Of a stretch of DNA of 64,000 nt, positions 51,301 through 62,434 are shown in pieces. This DNA is from Xylaria sp. FL1777. Its lineage: Eukaryota; Ascomycota; Sordariomycetes; Xylariales; Xylariaceae. The stretch spans positions 62,001-126,000 of the forward strand of contig MU400579.1 in NCBI GenBank assembly GCA_022578965.1, given 5' to 3'. The translations under genes and the position numbers were made by a program. The notes under the pieces were generated by a model. It had not been told where the DNA came from. It did not search any database and was given only the letters and a program-made list of their open reading frames with translations. The stretch's first letter is position 1. The number at the start of each line of letters is the position of its first letter.

Positions 51301-51674
51301 GTTACGTGGGACAAAATGTAAGTTGAGTCTATGATCTGATTTGCCGCTGCTATATTGGGTGTTTGCTACTACTTTGTCGGATCGCCCGAAAAGGAAAACA
51401 CTTGGTTACGCCGACTAATTCACCGTGATGATATATCTAAAATGCGAGGATTGCCGACACGTTCTGTTTCAGTCCTCAGCCCTATGTCTCGGTCCCTTTG
51501 CGCGCTATTTTCAGCGCTTATTTCTTGGGAATTGTCTCTTCATCTTTTCTATGTTGAGTATATACTCTAGTATCAACACCTCGTCTAATGAGCAGCTACA
51601 TTTATGCTTCTCACGACATAACCAAACGCTAGTCCGAAACGGTTGAAAGATAGTACCTATGCCTTGAGAAAACA
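48391..51674. other. Long gene-poor A+T-rich region
   Basis: About 3.3 kb between the thiolase promoter and the next + strand gene. Stops are dense and only short open frames occur. A tRNA-like fragment near 49.57 kb lacks proper stems, and a short imperfect duplication lies at 51057-51124. No gene, terminal repeat or transposon domain was recognised. Confidence 0.5.
51057..51124 (+). repeat. Imperfect direct duplication of about 30 bases
   Basis: Two adjacent copies of a segment starting ATCCTAA, with TAGTGGTA in the middle and ending in AATCCTTC, separated by a few bases. The copies differ by small changes and a five-base insertion. It is non-coding. Confidence 0.6.
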
Positions 51675-52568
51675 ATGCATCCTGCTATCAAAGAAACTGT
51701 AAGTATCGCCAGCTTCACGTATAAATCACCCAGCACTATAATATGCTAACCTCGAGACTAAGCCAACCGGCGAAGAGGAGGGTCTTGATAGCGGGTGGCC
51801 TACGTTCCTGGCTGCAGCTAAAGCCGCTGACCCGAATTTCGAGGACTATGGTGTTAAGCGACTCGCTGCCGACTATGCTAGGCTGCGTAATAAGATAACT
51901 CAAGCCATGAAACATGCCACCGGTCACCCATCCGAAGAGTTATTCAAGATCGGCTACATGCTCTCAGTTGTCCAAGAACGCACAACATATACCCTTGACG
52001 ATCTTGCCCGTGTTGTCCCCGGCAATTGGGTCATGCCAACAGGAGATCTTGACTTAGTTGATCGTGTCCGAGATATAATGTCCCTATCTTGCAATTTCGC
52101 AGAAGATCTCAGTCAATCCGGATTCCAGGATTTTGTCAATCATGTCGATAAGCCCATCGAGGTGCAAGGCTTCCTGAAACGGCTTGATCGTGTCAGAACC
52201 CATCCGCAGGACCTTTCTTGCGCGCCTACACTCTCAGTTTTGGAGGTTAAGGCTGTTCTATGTGCAGAGATTTGGTGTACATGGGCGTATGAAAACAGGA
52301 GTCCTTTGCCATCCGAAGTAGCATTTATTGATCTGTTCGGTCGCGAGACGGCTGCGAAAATCACAGAATTTGCGACACAACTGGCTGAAGGTATAGCGTT
52401 TGTCAGATCTTGAACGATTTCTTAGGAACGGTACTGACAAGCACAATAGCTTTCACATGCGGAGAAATTCGGGACTATATCATCCGGTGGTATGGCTTCG
52501 ACGTAGCAATCCTTAGGAGTATCAGTGCTCTGTTTGACCTTGTCGATGGCTGTGATGAATCCATGTAA
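51675..52568 (+). CDS. Hypothetical protein of 258 residues
   Basis: Not recognised. Exons 51675-51698, 51757-52390 and 52450-52568 give 258 residues. The first intron has a perfect GTAAGT donor with a TGCTAAC branch just before the acceptor. The second has a TACTGAC branch and restores an open frame to a clean TAA. The coding evidence is the long open second exon, the two well-formed introns that keep phase, and a sensible amino-acid mix. The protein looks soluble and mostly helical, with no signal peptide, membrane segment or metal-binding motif. Segments such as SGWPTFLAAAKAADP and LARVVPGNWVMPTGDLDLVD may help a search. It sits beside a P450 gene on the other strand, with the two stops facing each other. 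Confidence 0.68.
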
Positions 52569-53470
52569 GCGCATCTGTGTGACTATAAATAGTCAAATCC
52601 TTACGCCAGCGACACTCTACTTTTACACGCAATGGCAGCGCGACTGTATAGTATGAGGGTTCTATTTAATGACTAGGAACTAAAGTGTACCTTACCTCGA
52701 GGTAACAATGAGGAGATCTAGACCAGAATAAATACATTAGAAATGTAATATATATAGTGAACCTCGGTGGTTTCTTAAGTGAGATTAGTAGGAGTAAGCA
52801 CGACTTGGGCCAGAGAAAATAAAAACTACAGGATAAATTTTGCAGCAGAGATATATGAAACGAGGTCTCGTATTGAATATTTCTGACATAATATTAATGA
52901 CAACCGATCTGACCGGGCATGCTGGATAAGAGCTCATCTGTCCACAATGTCCTTTGAATGCATGCCTATTCGAATATTTTCGTAATATTCAGTAATATTT
53001 TAGCTGCAAACTGCCTTATCCTAAAACACAAAGGCAAAGTCACTAAATCTATAATGCTATAACAGAACTATAGAGGGTATACCTAACACCGATAGCTAGG
53101 TACTAATGTGATGGCAATTTCTTAACGCGATTACTTCCTCCTATCTTCAAAAAGAACCTCTGGTCCTTATTACCTAATGTACTGGAATATGCCTAAAAAC
53201 GGTATTTAGTCAGTATCTAGAATAGTAAATGAGTTACTATCAGTAGGTCCCTGCCGCTCTTGTTGTTATTTTGCATTGTTTCAGTTTTTTATTGTTATTG
53301 TTATTTTCTTTTTAACAAAACAAGGCTTGTATATACTTATTAACTGTTGAAGCTGACTTTGTATACACAGTACTGCGGAGATACAACCTAATAATTGAGA
53401 GGAGAAAGAAAACCCTAGGAGATAGCATTCTGAGTTCCGCGCCAAGCTGCAATTCCATAACCTTACTGTC
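52569..53470. other. Convergent intergenic region
   Basis: About 900 bases of A+T-rich sequence between the hypothetical protein and the P450, whose 3' ends face each other. No gene is seen. Confidence 0.55.
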
Positions 53471-55481
53471 CTAGATAGAGTCGATGTCAAACTCCACCAC
53501 TTCTCTCTTTCGACATAGCACCTTAACGGCTGTACTCGGTTTCTGGGTGAAGCCAATGCGCGTGACATCAGGAATTGTTCCCGGTGCCAACTCCCAGTCG
53601 TACTTCATCAACAGATGACAGAGAGCGATCTTTAGTTCATTAGCAGCAAAGAAGCGTCCAGGGCACGCGTGTCGGCCGTGGCCAAATCCGAAATGATCGA
53701 CGCTGGTGGCCACTAATTGCGCCAAATGTTCCTTTCCAGGCTGCGTTCGCAGTTCAGCAAAGCGACTTCCCTTCCACTCCCCCGGATTTTCGTAAACTTC
53801 CGGATCTAGCATTCGATGTGTGTCAATGTGCACACGACTACCTTTCTTGAGAACAGTGCCGTCTGACAACGTTGTGTCTGCGTCCACAGAACGGCGCATA
53901 GCTATTAACCCACTCCTCGTCAGTATTTCGTAGATGTTACGCCGGGCTCTGGAATTCATTTGCTTACCTGAAAAAGCTGGGTTGATACTACAACACCTGG
54001 AGTTAGTTATTCCGGTTCTAAGTTCAACATGTACTTGGAAAGCTTGAGAGACTTATTACAGCCTGGAATAAAGGCTGTATATACCCAAAATGGGTAAAAG
54101 CAAGAGAAAGGTAACCCGAGATCTTACTTACCGCTGGCTCTCCTTGATGACACTATCAAGCAACTTCATATTGTACAGTGAGGTTTTCTTCCAGCCATCC
54201 GCCTTCAGCACTTGAACGATCTCATTGCGGACAGCTTGCAAAGTCTCCGGGTGCTGGATAAGGTCGGTTAGAGTGAGCTGAAGTAGGTCCGTCGTCGTAT
54301 TAGTTGCCACCACAGATATGATTAGTTGAAAGGTTGCGACATCATATCCGGTTTTGAGCGCTTTTGATTCCTGGATGATCCATTCCAATGCGTCATTGAA
54401 AACTGGCTCTGGTTCGCCATTTGCTAAAGCGGCTCGTTTTAAATTCTCCCTTTTCTTCATAACGGGCTCTATCAGCTCCTTTGCTCGCTTATAATAGGTT
54501 CGGACCCGTCTAGATTCCGGGAAGAGCCAGCCGATATATGGCCTTATGTTCGTCGTATAGTTGGTGAGTATAGTTATCGCCTTGAACGCATCTACTGTGT
54601 AGTTACTCATGATATATAGCCAATCTTCGTTTCTACACAGCTCTGTCCCTAGGAATACCCGAGATGATATACGCACAGTGATATCACGTAGAGCAGGAGT
54701 GATCACCATCTCGCGCCATTCTATAAGAATTAATTCCGCGTGATGAAGAATCGAGGACTACGGGACACTAACCAGTGGATTCTCCCAGGGCAAGGGACAC
54801 AGCCAGAGCAGTCTCTTCGGATAATGGTGCGGTGACTTGGTCTATGACGATTTAGCAGCAACAACGTGGGGTTCAAAAGGTGTGCTTGACGTACTAAGCA
54901 TCTTCGTTAACTGATTTCTTGCTATACTTAGAACAAGTGCACCGTCCTCTCCAAGTGCCGCGAGCGGTTCAAACCCTGGGACTTCGCAAATACGCTCCTA
55001 TAGAAGGTGATGTTTGATTAGCCACCAGATAAATACACTCATGCCATCGATAAACATATACCTGAGCGAATGTCCCGAAGAAGCTGAGATGTGGGTCGTT
55101 GCGAATCTCATCAAGCGTTTCTGACTGTAGCATTACGACCTCTCCGTAATCCGTGGTCATTCGGTATGGCCGGTTAGGATAAAGCTTTCGAGCGTTTTCT
55201 AGTAGAGTATTTGCTGAGCGGCGAAAATCGTACTACGAGATGTTTATCAGAGGCCGTGCTGGTATTAGATCGTTCACCACTAGACTTGCCTTGGCTTGAG
55301 CATTCGAGAAGAAATTGGCCCGGTTGACATATGGAAGCTTCTTCAGGCTGTAGTTGAATGTCGTCCAGGCGTACGATGTCAACGTCACCAAGGCGATACC
55401 AATCAAGTAAGGGAGTGAATGAACAGTCATCAGACCCCCCATTGAGGGGAAGTCAAAAGTGAATACGGATGTCTCGTTCAT
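53471..55481 (-). CDS. Cytochrome P450 monooxygenase
   Basis: Heme-thiolate monooxygenase anchored by an N-terminal membrane helix; the substrate is unknown. Seven exons on minus are proposed: 55481-55290, 55232-55062, 54997-54895, 54835-54773, 54720-54132, 53987-53968 and 53901-53471, giving 522 residues, a normal P450 length. The first intron starts with GC instead of GT (AAG|GCAAGT). Exon 6 is only 20 bases and carries INPAFS. The intron after it has a GTAAGC donor and a TACTGAC branch. Motifs: helix I region VVATNTTTDLL, the ExxR helix as KESQR, and the heme loop FGFGHGRHACPG with ligand Cys459. The pattern resembles the fungal P450s of terpenoid pathways (ent-kaurene oxidase-like and CYP68 types). 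The family number cannot be given. Confidence 0.9.
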
Positions 55482-57710
55482 ATTGGCAGAACTATATTAG
55501 CAGAACTATTTCGCTGTGGGTAGACGTGATATACAATATGGACGGAACCGTATCCCATCTGTGAGGGAGAGTGGTTTTATATATATATTTCTCAAGAGCA
55601 GGCTTATTGAGAGGCAACAAATTCAAATCGCTGTTGATCATCTACAAGAACGGTTCATCTCCAACTGAATGTCTACGCGAACTACTACCTGTGCCCTCCT
55701 CCACATGGTCAGGACCAGGTTATCACCCCTTCCTCGTCTGCCCCGCATTATTTTACCGTATTCTGCATTGGCTGGAGGGTCGGAGAGTCGGACGTTGTCA
55801 CACATCGCGGGTCGGATGGTGCTCTCAAGTCGGTAGAGAACGCCACTACGTTTACTGCAAATGGCATATCATTTGGATTTATCATTCATACGGTCAGCGA
55901 GCATAGAGTTTCAGTCTACCATACCTTCTCGGCCTGCAGCTTGAATTAATCGCGAACACGCGAACGCCCGAATAGGTGGATTCGCGGGGTATATCAGCTT
56001 GCATTGGACTTCATCACGTAACCCCTGTAAGATGTACTAGGCACCAACCCATATTCATGTATCGATCCTAATTTGGTCATACAGGCGAGAAACCCTGCTT
56101 CCTAATCTTGAGAGCACTCTTGAATCGATGGGGTTCTGGTCTTGGCAGGTTTGTTGGAAGTCTAGTATACGGAGATGCAAGACCGGGAAATTCGAAGTTG
56201 AGGGTAATTATTAGGGCGAACTAGAAGTTTCGTTGTCATCATACAGAACCATATCAAACTGAGACACGGTACCATAATGTTAATAAGAATACCTAGTATA
56301 TTACGGCATCCCAATACGTATTAAGTCTTCTTTTGGTTAGCTATTTCGGCGGCAAGATATAAGATTTAGCCCCTGGCAATATGGTCCTTGGCAGAGCTCT
56401 TGTTTGTTGATAGTCAAGAGAGTTAGAGAGCATGACTTTAAACTGACGGTATTAGCTACTCGAATTCAACTGGAGGTATAGTGTATGTTGATGATTATAG
56501 CAAATCTTCCAAATTCTTTGTAGCCGTAAGCATATGATTCGTCTTGTGATTGTACGTTGTATTCGGGACGTAGCATTATCTCGCGCGGAACACACAGAAC
56601 CAATGCCGATTCCGATGCCGACGCCGATGTCGATCTATAATATCACGGTTTAGGTCTCGGTGTATATTCATTCCGGTTGAGGACGTTACACTTCAAGAAG
56701 GGCGGTAAAATTATATTCTTCAAAGTCCTATTTTATCGGGGCGGTCTTAATGAGGGTGGGTTTACCCCCAGGGAGACGATGGAACAGGAACGAAAAAGGT
56801 GCAATGATTGACGGTTTTTGACACTGTGAAAGTAGTTAGGTTCTATCATAGCTAAGTAAGAGTCAAACTACAAAGCAACTCTTAAGGAGAGAGAGGGAGT
56901 GGTAATCCTCGTCACTAGAATCCTCATAACTTTACTTGCGTAGTTACAAGAATAGCCTTAATTTTGATACCTGCTGACTGACTCTTCCGTATAATTAGCT
57001 ACTATGTGCTGGTATCGTCATGGTTACGTCAAGCTAGTACTCGCAAAGATTGTGGCACTCTAATAGAGCACGGGCTTTGATCCCCCAACAAGCACTTGGA
57101 GTGAATTTCTGCTAACGCTTCATTATCTAGAATTGCGTATAGTATGTATGAGTCAGCAACAGAGAGGCTGCTACTTAAAGCGGCTAATATCTCGAGTATA
57201 TGGTCAGGATATGTCGGGCATAGATGTTCTGAACCCTGTAGCCGATACTCTTTCCCCCAATGCTTAGTCTGATTAATAAGTAGTCGAGAATAGAGTTTCA
57301 CCTGATAGTTTGCTTGGATAGGCTGTTGTGTGTATAACCCCAACACTAACCAGACTGGACTACTTACCTACCTAGGTAGCTTAGTAGGTTTACGGGTATG
57401 ATGTGAAGTCATAAGCTAATGATTCGAGGGTGACGCAAGAGATAGTCTAGTTCGAGAGGTATCACCACAGACTATATAAGTACAGTGTCATTATTATTGT
57501 TTAAAAGTGGCAGAATCATTGATTTATAACTTAATGAACAGCTTGCTAGTAGAAGACATTTATATTTGCAGCCCAATTACCAAAATGGCGTGCGCTGCTA
57601 CTCGGAGTGTGTTTCGAAGACTCAGTTGAACTCCCAGCTTTATTTCATCAAATTTCAAGTCCTCTGATTATAGAAATATCCGCGGCATCAAAGAACATCG
57701 GATCCGTACT
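55482..57710. other. Gene-poor A+T-rich region
   Basis: About 2.2 kb between the P450 start and the tRNA-Val. It should contain the P450 promoter. A short imperfect CCGATG hexamer run occurs near 56.60-56.63 kb. No gene or mobile element was recognised. Confidence 0.5.
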
Positions 57711-57784
57711 GGTTTCGTGGTGTAGTTGGTTATCACGTCAGTCTAACACACTGAAGGTCTCCGGTTCAAGTCCGGGCGAAATCA
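57711..57784 (+). tRNA. tRNA-Val, anticodon AAC
   Basis: A complete cloverleaf of 74 bases. The acceptor stem GGTTTCG pairs with CGAAATC (one G-T pair), discriminator base A. The A box is TGGTGTAGTTGG and the B box is GGTTCAAGTCC. The anticodon stem TCAGT/ACTGA closes the loop CTAACAC, giving anticodon AAC. No intron. A run of T near 57798 could terminate Pol III. Confidence 0.96.
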
Positions 57785-58076
57785 TATGTCGTGACCTTTT
57801 TGCTAATTTCAGTGGTGTTTTTGTGGCAACTCTTTTATCCCTTGTTGTATGATTCGTTGCGTGATTTATTGCGTGATTTCACGTGATCAGCCTTGAAGTG
57901 TAGCAAAGTCAGGTGAATCGCGCGCAACCAAACCATCTGGACTGAGCATATCGAAATCTTTCTTGGGTACATGAAAACATCGTATTCTCCTTTCTTGTAG
58001 CTGGGCGACTTCGAGCGGTTGGGTTGATTGGATGGTGTTTTCTTATTACACGCTGGTAAACTTCTTCTAGTACTCA

Positions 58077-59681
58077 ATGGCTGCGACCCCTGCAATGCGA
58101 CTCTTGGCTCAAGCCCCTGTTCGGGTGCAGGCCAGAAAATATGCCACATCCATCCCAGCAAAGGTGCATCATCGCGTCGTTATTGTCGGCGGCGGAACAG
58201 CCGGTGTGACTGCTGCGGCGCAGCTGCAGCGTTCTCCCGGGCTTGACAAGAAGGATATTGCTATTTTAGACCCAGCTCAAACACATCATTACCAGGTGAG
58301 CAGCTGACTACAATACCCTCCACCTATAACATAATAGGCTGGTTCTGGTTCTGATACTCTCACAGCCTGGGTGGACGCTTGTGGGCTCAGGCCTCAAATC
58401 ACTGGACGACAACCAGAGGCCTCTCTCTCATGTAATACCAGAAGGGGTCAAGCACTACCCGTTACGGGTTTCTACATTTGACCCCCAGCAAAATGCTGTG
58501 AAGACCTCCGAGGGGGTGGATGTCTCATACGACTACCTTATTGTTGCCCCTGGCCTCGAGACCAACTTTGGTGGTATCTCGGGTCTCCAGGAAGCCCTAC
58601 AGGACTCAGCCAGCCAGGTGTCGTCCATTTACTCCGAAAAGACCGTCGAACAGGTCTGGCGGAATATCCAGGCGTTTAAGAAGGGGCCTGCCATCTTCAC
58701 CCAGCCTGCTGGCATTATAAAATGCGCTGGTGCACCTCAGAAGATTATGTGGATGGCCCTCTCGCAGTGGCAGCGGGACGGCGTACGGGGTGATATTGAT
58801 ATCACCTTTGCAACTGGTGCCCCTGGTAAGACGATCAACGCTTCTTCCCTGCTAGTCACATATGTTGACAGGATCAATCATAGCTATGTTTGCGGTGCCG
58901 AAATACTCCCAGGTATTAGATACTCTACGGAGAGAGCGCAATGTTGAAGGCCTGTTCCAACATAACCTTGTCGCCATCGACGCGAAGAAAAAAGTAGCAA
59001 CTTTCAAGAACCTCGCCGATGGTGCTCAAGGCAGAACTGTAGAGAGAGAATTCGGTTTCCTACATGTAGTACCTCCACAGAAGCCGTGGGATTGGGTCGC
59101 TAAGTCGAAGATTGGTAGGTTTATTCATATCCCGCTATATACTATGTTGTAATGATTTGAGCTAACGCTCACTCTCCGCGCAGCTGATGCGGCTGGCTGG
59201 GTCGACGTCAATAAATCCACTACTCAGCACATCAAATACAAGAACATCTTCTCGATAGGAGACGCATCGAGCTTGCCGAACAGCAAGACGGCGGCTGCGA
59301 TAACAGCGCAGGTTCCTGTCATGATTGACAACCTCTTGGCAACCATAGCCGGCGAGGAACCTAAGGCCGCCTACGATGGCTATGCGAGCTGCCCGCTTCT
59401 AACAGGGCACAATGAGCTCATGCTCTGCGAGTTCAAGTATGGAGGCGTGCCTAAAGAGACGTTTGCTAATATCTTGGGCGGCCAAGAAACCCCTAATGCA
59501 GCGTTCTACTACTTGAAGAAACACATCTTCGTAAGTATTGCTAGACTAGAGCCGTCCGGCATGTCCTTATAGCCATTTCAAGCTAACATACTCTTAGCCC
59601 TTCGTCTACTGGAACTCCTTTTTGAAAGGTTCATGGTATGGGCCAAACCACTTCATACGGCCGGAGACGACGTCGAGCTAG
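58077..59681 (+). CDS. hmt2: Mitochondrial sulfide:quinone oxidoreductase (Hmt2-like)
   Basis: FAD enzyme of the mitochondrial inner membrane that oxidises sulfide and passes electrons to ubiquinone. Five exons: 58077-58295, 58366-58825, 58884-59114, 59184-59530 and 59598-59681, giving 446 residues. Residues 1-28 are basic and lack acidic residues, as expected for a mitochondrial presequence. The FAD-binding loop is GGGTAG at 38-43. The two redox cysteines match the human enzyme: Cys193 in IIKCAGAPQK and Cys373 in YASCPLLTG. A second FAD motif is IFSIGDASSLP, and the C-terminal hydrophobic segment PFVYWNSFLKGSWYGP fits membrane attachment. The intron at 58826-58883 uses a GTAAGA donor that restores TGAP|AMFAVPKY. 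The gene looks intact. It lies between a P450 and an acyltransferase; a link to them is not shown. Confidence 0.94.
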
Positions 59682-59866
59682 ACATGATTCTGTACAGGTG
59701 GTTAGGAGAGTGATCACACAGTAGGCAGATACGATACTTGAGTGTATTTTTGAAGCATAGTGTAAAACAAGAGGCTATCGCTAGCAACATGTATACATAC
59801 ATAGTGTAAATACCGTACTTACAAAAGCAATGATGCAGGTCTCTATAATTTGTTAGCGGGTGAGCA

Positions 59867-61384
59867 TCAAGATAGGCACCGCAATGCAGCAAATCGCCTC
59901 ATTACAAGACTTTCTATTAATCTCTGCATAACGTCCACCTCGTAATCCTCTACTCCACCATCGTCCCTATTAAGGCTAGGAATATGCGGTAGCACGATGG
60001 GATCTCTCTTGTACGCCATCTTCGGCAATCGCACCGCATCACAACGACCGATGGCATCGCCCCAGTTAAGCTCATAGACGCATTGGTCTGCCCATGACAC
60101 GACCGAAGTCCCGCTACCCCCAGCCTCACACCTAGGCGGACCCAAGACAAGAGGCGCCTCTGGATCGGTGTCCGGATGTGCCTCGAGGTACGCTAACACC
60201 CCACGCACAGCCGCATCATCGATCCTTTGTATAGACCGCCTAATCGCGAGCGCGACCTGAGCGAGCGCCGAAATATCAACGGAATTTATAAGCACCTCTG
60301 CTTCTGCGTCTACCTGTGGCTCGTGCTTCGACTCCTGGCCCTGGGCTGTAGATGTAGAGTTGATGCTCAAAAAGGGGGAGATGAGACACACGTCCTTATG
60401 CGGCACCCTAGCGCTCGTCATCAGGAATGCGGCTCCGAGGAAGTTCCGCGGAAGCGGCTGACGGAGCGCAGAGCGGAACTGGACAGGGAATGACAATGTG
60501 CTGATTCGTGCGTTCTTTTGCGAAGTCATCAGGTCAGTATCGAGTGGCAGGGGGTGTTGCTGGGCTCCAATGATTGCGTTCCATAGCAGAGATGACAAGA
60601 TATCACTCGTCGAGATCCACGACCCGGGCTCCCGTGATGTAACGTGTTCGTTCACCGCGGCTTTTAGCACTCGCAGATGCCGCTGCGGGAAGTAGAAGAT
60701 GCCCGTCTGATAGTTCTTTTGCCCTGCTGCGTGCAATCGGCCAGCACCCCGCACTGGTTCTTCAGGGGTCCTGGTATGCAGAAGGTCAGGCATAGATGCG
60801 CCACTAGGGGGCCTCTCTGGTGCGGAGAAGAGAGGGCCCCGGTCGATCCAGCTCGCGTTAAACTCGACGGTGCGCGAGGACCCATCGCGGCAGTGCGCTG
60901 CCCAGATCTTGAGCAGCGCGTCGTACCCGGTGATGTCCGTCACGGCATGATGCACCGCCACGCACAGAATCAAGCCGCCGTTGATGAGCGACGCGCGGGC
61001 GACGAATACGGGCGACGAAGCCGTGTACGGCGGCACCGTCTCCGGCGGGATAATACCATGCGCGAGGAAGGCACCTGGTGCAAAGTGCCCGGCTTTGAGA
61101 GTGGCATAGTCGATGGAATCCGAGAGACTATGGCACGAGAAGATATCTTCAGGGTTCTGAAGTGGCGTGCTTACGCATACCACGACCCCTGACTTGTTGC
61201 TGACAACTCGGGAAAGAATGTATGGCACATCTCGGGCTACCCCGGATAATCCGCGGACCAGCGTATTCACCGCTTGTGGATCCGTCGTCGGAAAGCAGAA
61301 TATCTGGCGCACGTAAGTACGTGGCATAAACCCCTCCAGGGGAGAGAGGCGGAATGAGTGTGCTGGTGATATAGGCGCCACCAT
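59867..61384 (-). CDS. HXXXD acyltransferase, trichothecene-acetyltransferase type
   Basis: CoA-dependent O-acyltransferase of the BAHD/trichothecene 3-O-acetyltransferase superfamily, which acylates hydroxyl groups of small molecules. A single exon of 505 residues. The catalytic HHAVTD motif has His146 and Asp150, in the usual place. The second family motif, normally DFGWG, appears as ELNWGDAIG near residue 455. N-terminal features are LSPLEGFMPRTYVRQIFCF and VPYILSRVV. No signal peptide is evident. Such enzymes occur both in secondary metabolite clusters and as stand-alone detoxification genes. Nothing else typical of trichothecene synthesis is visible in this window, so the substrate is open. 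Confidence 0.88.
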   Translation of the reverse strand: MVAPISPAHSFRLSPLEGFMPRTYVRQIFCFPTTDPQAVNTLVRGLSGVARDVPYILSRVVSNKSGVVVCVSTPLQNPEDIFSCHSLSDSIDYATLKAGHFAPGAFLAHGIIPPETVPPYTASSPVFVARASLINGGLILCVAVHHAVTDITGYDALLKIWAAHCRDGSSRTVEFNASWIDRGPLFSAPERPPSGASMPDLLHTRTPEEPVRGAGRLHAAGQKNYQTGIFYFPQRHLRVLKAAVNEHVTSREPGSWISTSDILSSLLWNAIIGAQQHPLPLDTDLMTSQKNARISTLSFPVQFRSALRQPLPRNFLGAAFLMTSARVPHKDVCLISPFLSINSTSTAQGQESKHEPQVDAEAEVLINSVDISALAQVALAIRRSIQRIDDAAVRGVLAYLEAHPDTDPEAPLVLGPPRCEAGGSGTSVVSWADQCVYELNWGDAIGRCDAVRLPKMAYKRDPIVLPHIPSLNRDDGGVEDYEVDVMQRLIESLVMRRFAALRCLS

Positions 61385-62434
61385 TTTTTTCTTTTGTCAA
61401 ATGCCGTCCGAACCACGGTAAACTCTGAATGACCATGCCTGCACTGTACAGACTGGGAAAAGTATTATTCAGCCGTTCTTACTTCGACGAGTTTAGCTCC
61501 TTGTTTGGGTATCAATGATGTACCTGTTTATGCAAAATGTACCCCTTCGTCATTAATAGTCACTCGTGACATGATATAATCTACTTGTGTAAGATGCAAC
61601 CTGCACGAAAGGATTTCGGATTTCAGGGTCATAAAGACGACCAGTAAGCGACTATCTAGGCCACCGCACTAGTAGCAGAAAGACCGTGACTTGAGAATCG
61701 GAGTAAGACGCAGCAACCTACGGCATCTTAAAATGTTGAACGCCGACTAAAGTACAGCGACTCCGAATGCCGAATATCTCATGAATCTCAATTGTGTGTT
61801 AGTAAATAATAAAACTCACTGCGTAAGTTCAAAATCTCTAGAGAAACTATAATCACATTGTTTGTAGTTGGTTCGTAACTATTCACGTGCCTGGTATCCC
61901 ATCCTGTCTTCTTGTATGCTTTAGATAGTAGATTACAGGATGAATGATAAAACGGGAACAACTAGAAATGGCTGTACGGCTCATAGTCAAGACAGTGAGG
62001 TAGGAGAAGAATTGTGAAGGGAAGCGAGATATGAGAAGAATAGGATAGAAAAGAGAAGTGTGCCTTTGCTAGGCTCGCGTTGCATTTCACATACACTGTA
62101 CCTCGAAATCTCGTAGGCAAAGGACATAATCTGTGAAGTATAGTTAGAGGTACACAGAGACCTCGTATTATTGATATCGTAATTCTGTAATTACAACATT
62201 CTGTATCATAGGCCACTTCCTCAGCAAGTCCCACTGTCTGGGATATTTTTTTTAGATACGTTGTCCCCTAATTGGCCATTTTGACAACAACTAATATCAG
62301 ATAGGAGACACCAATGTCATGGAAAGCAGCATAAAAGAGCACTCAGATCCCTAATGTCTTCTCCAAATCGTCTTAATTCCATCCCCCTCCTGATCGAACT
62401 TCAACTACTATTAAAGAAACAATCCCTAAACAAA
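61385..62434. other. Divergent intergenic region
   Basis: About 1 kb between the acyltransferase and the DUF1203 gene, which point away from each other, so both promoters should lie here. The frame of the DUF1203 gene is open back to an alternative ATG at 62354. No other gene is seen. Confidence 0.55.

Noticed and set aside
51018..51326. Open frame of 102 codons on +
   Set aside because: Covers a short non-coding duplication, has no domain and no support from splice sites.
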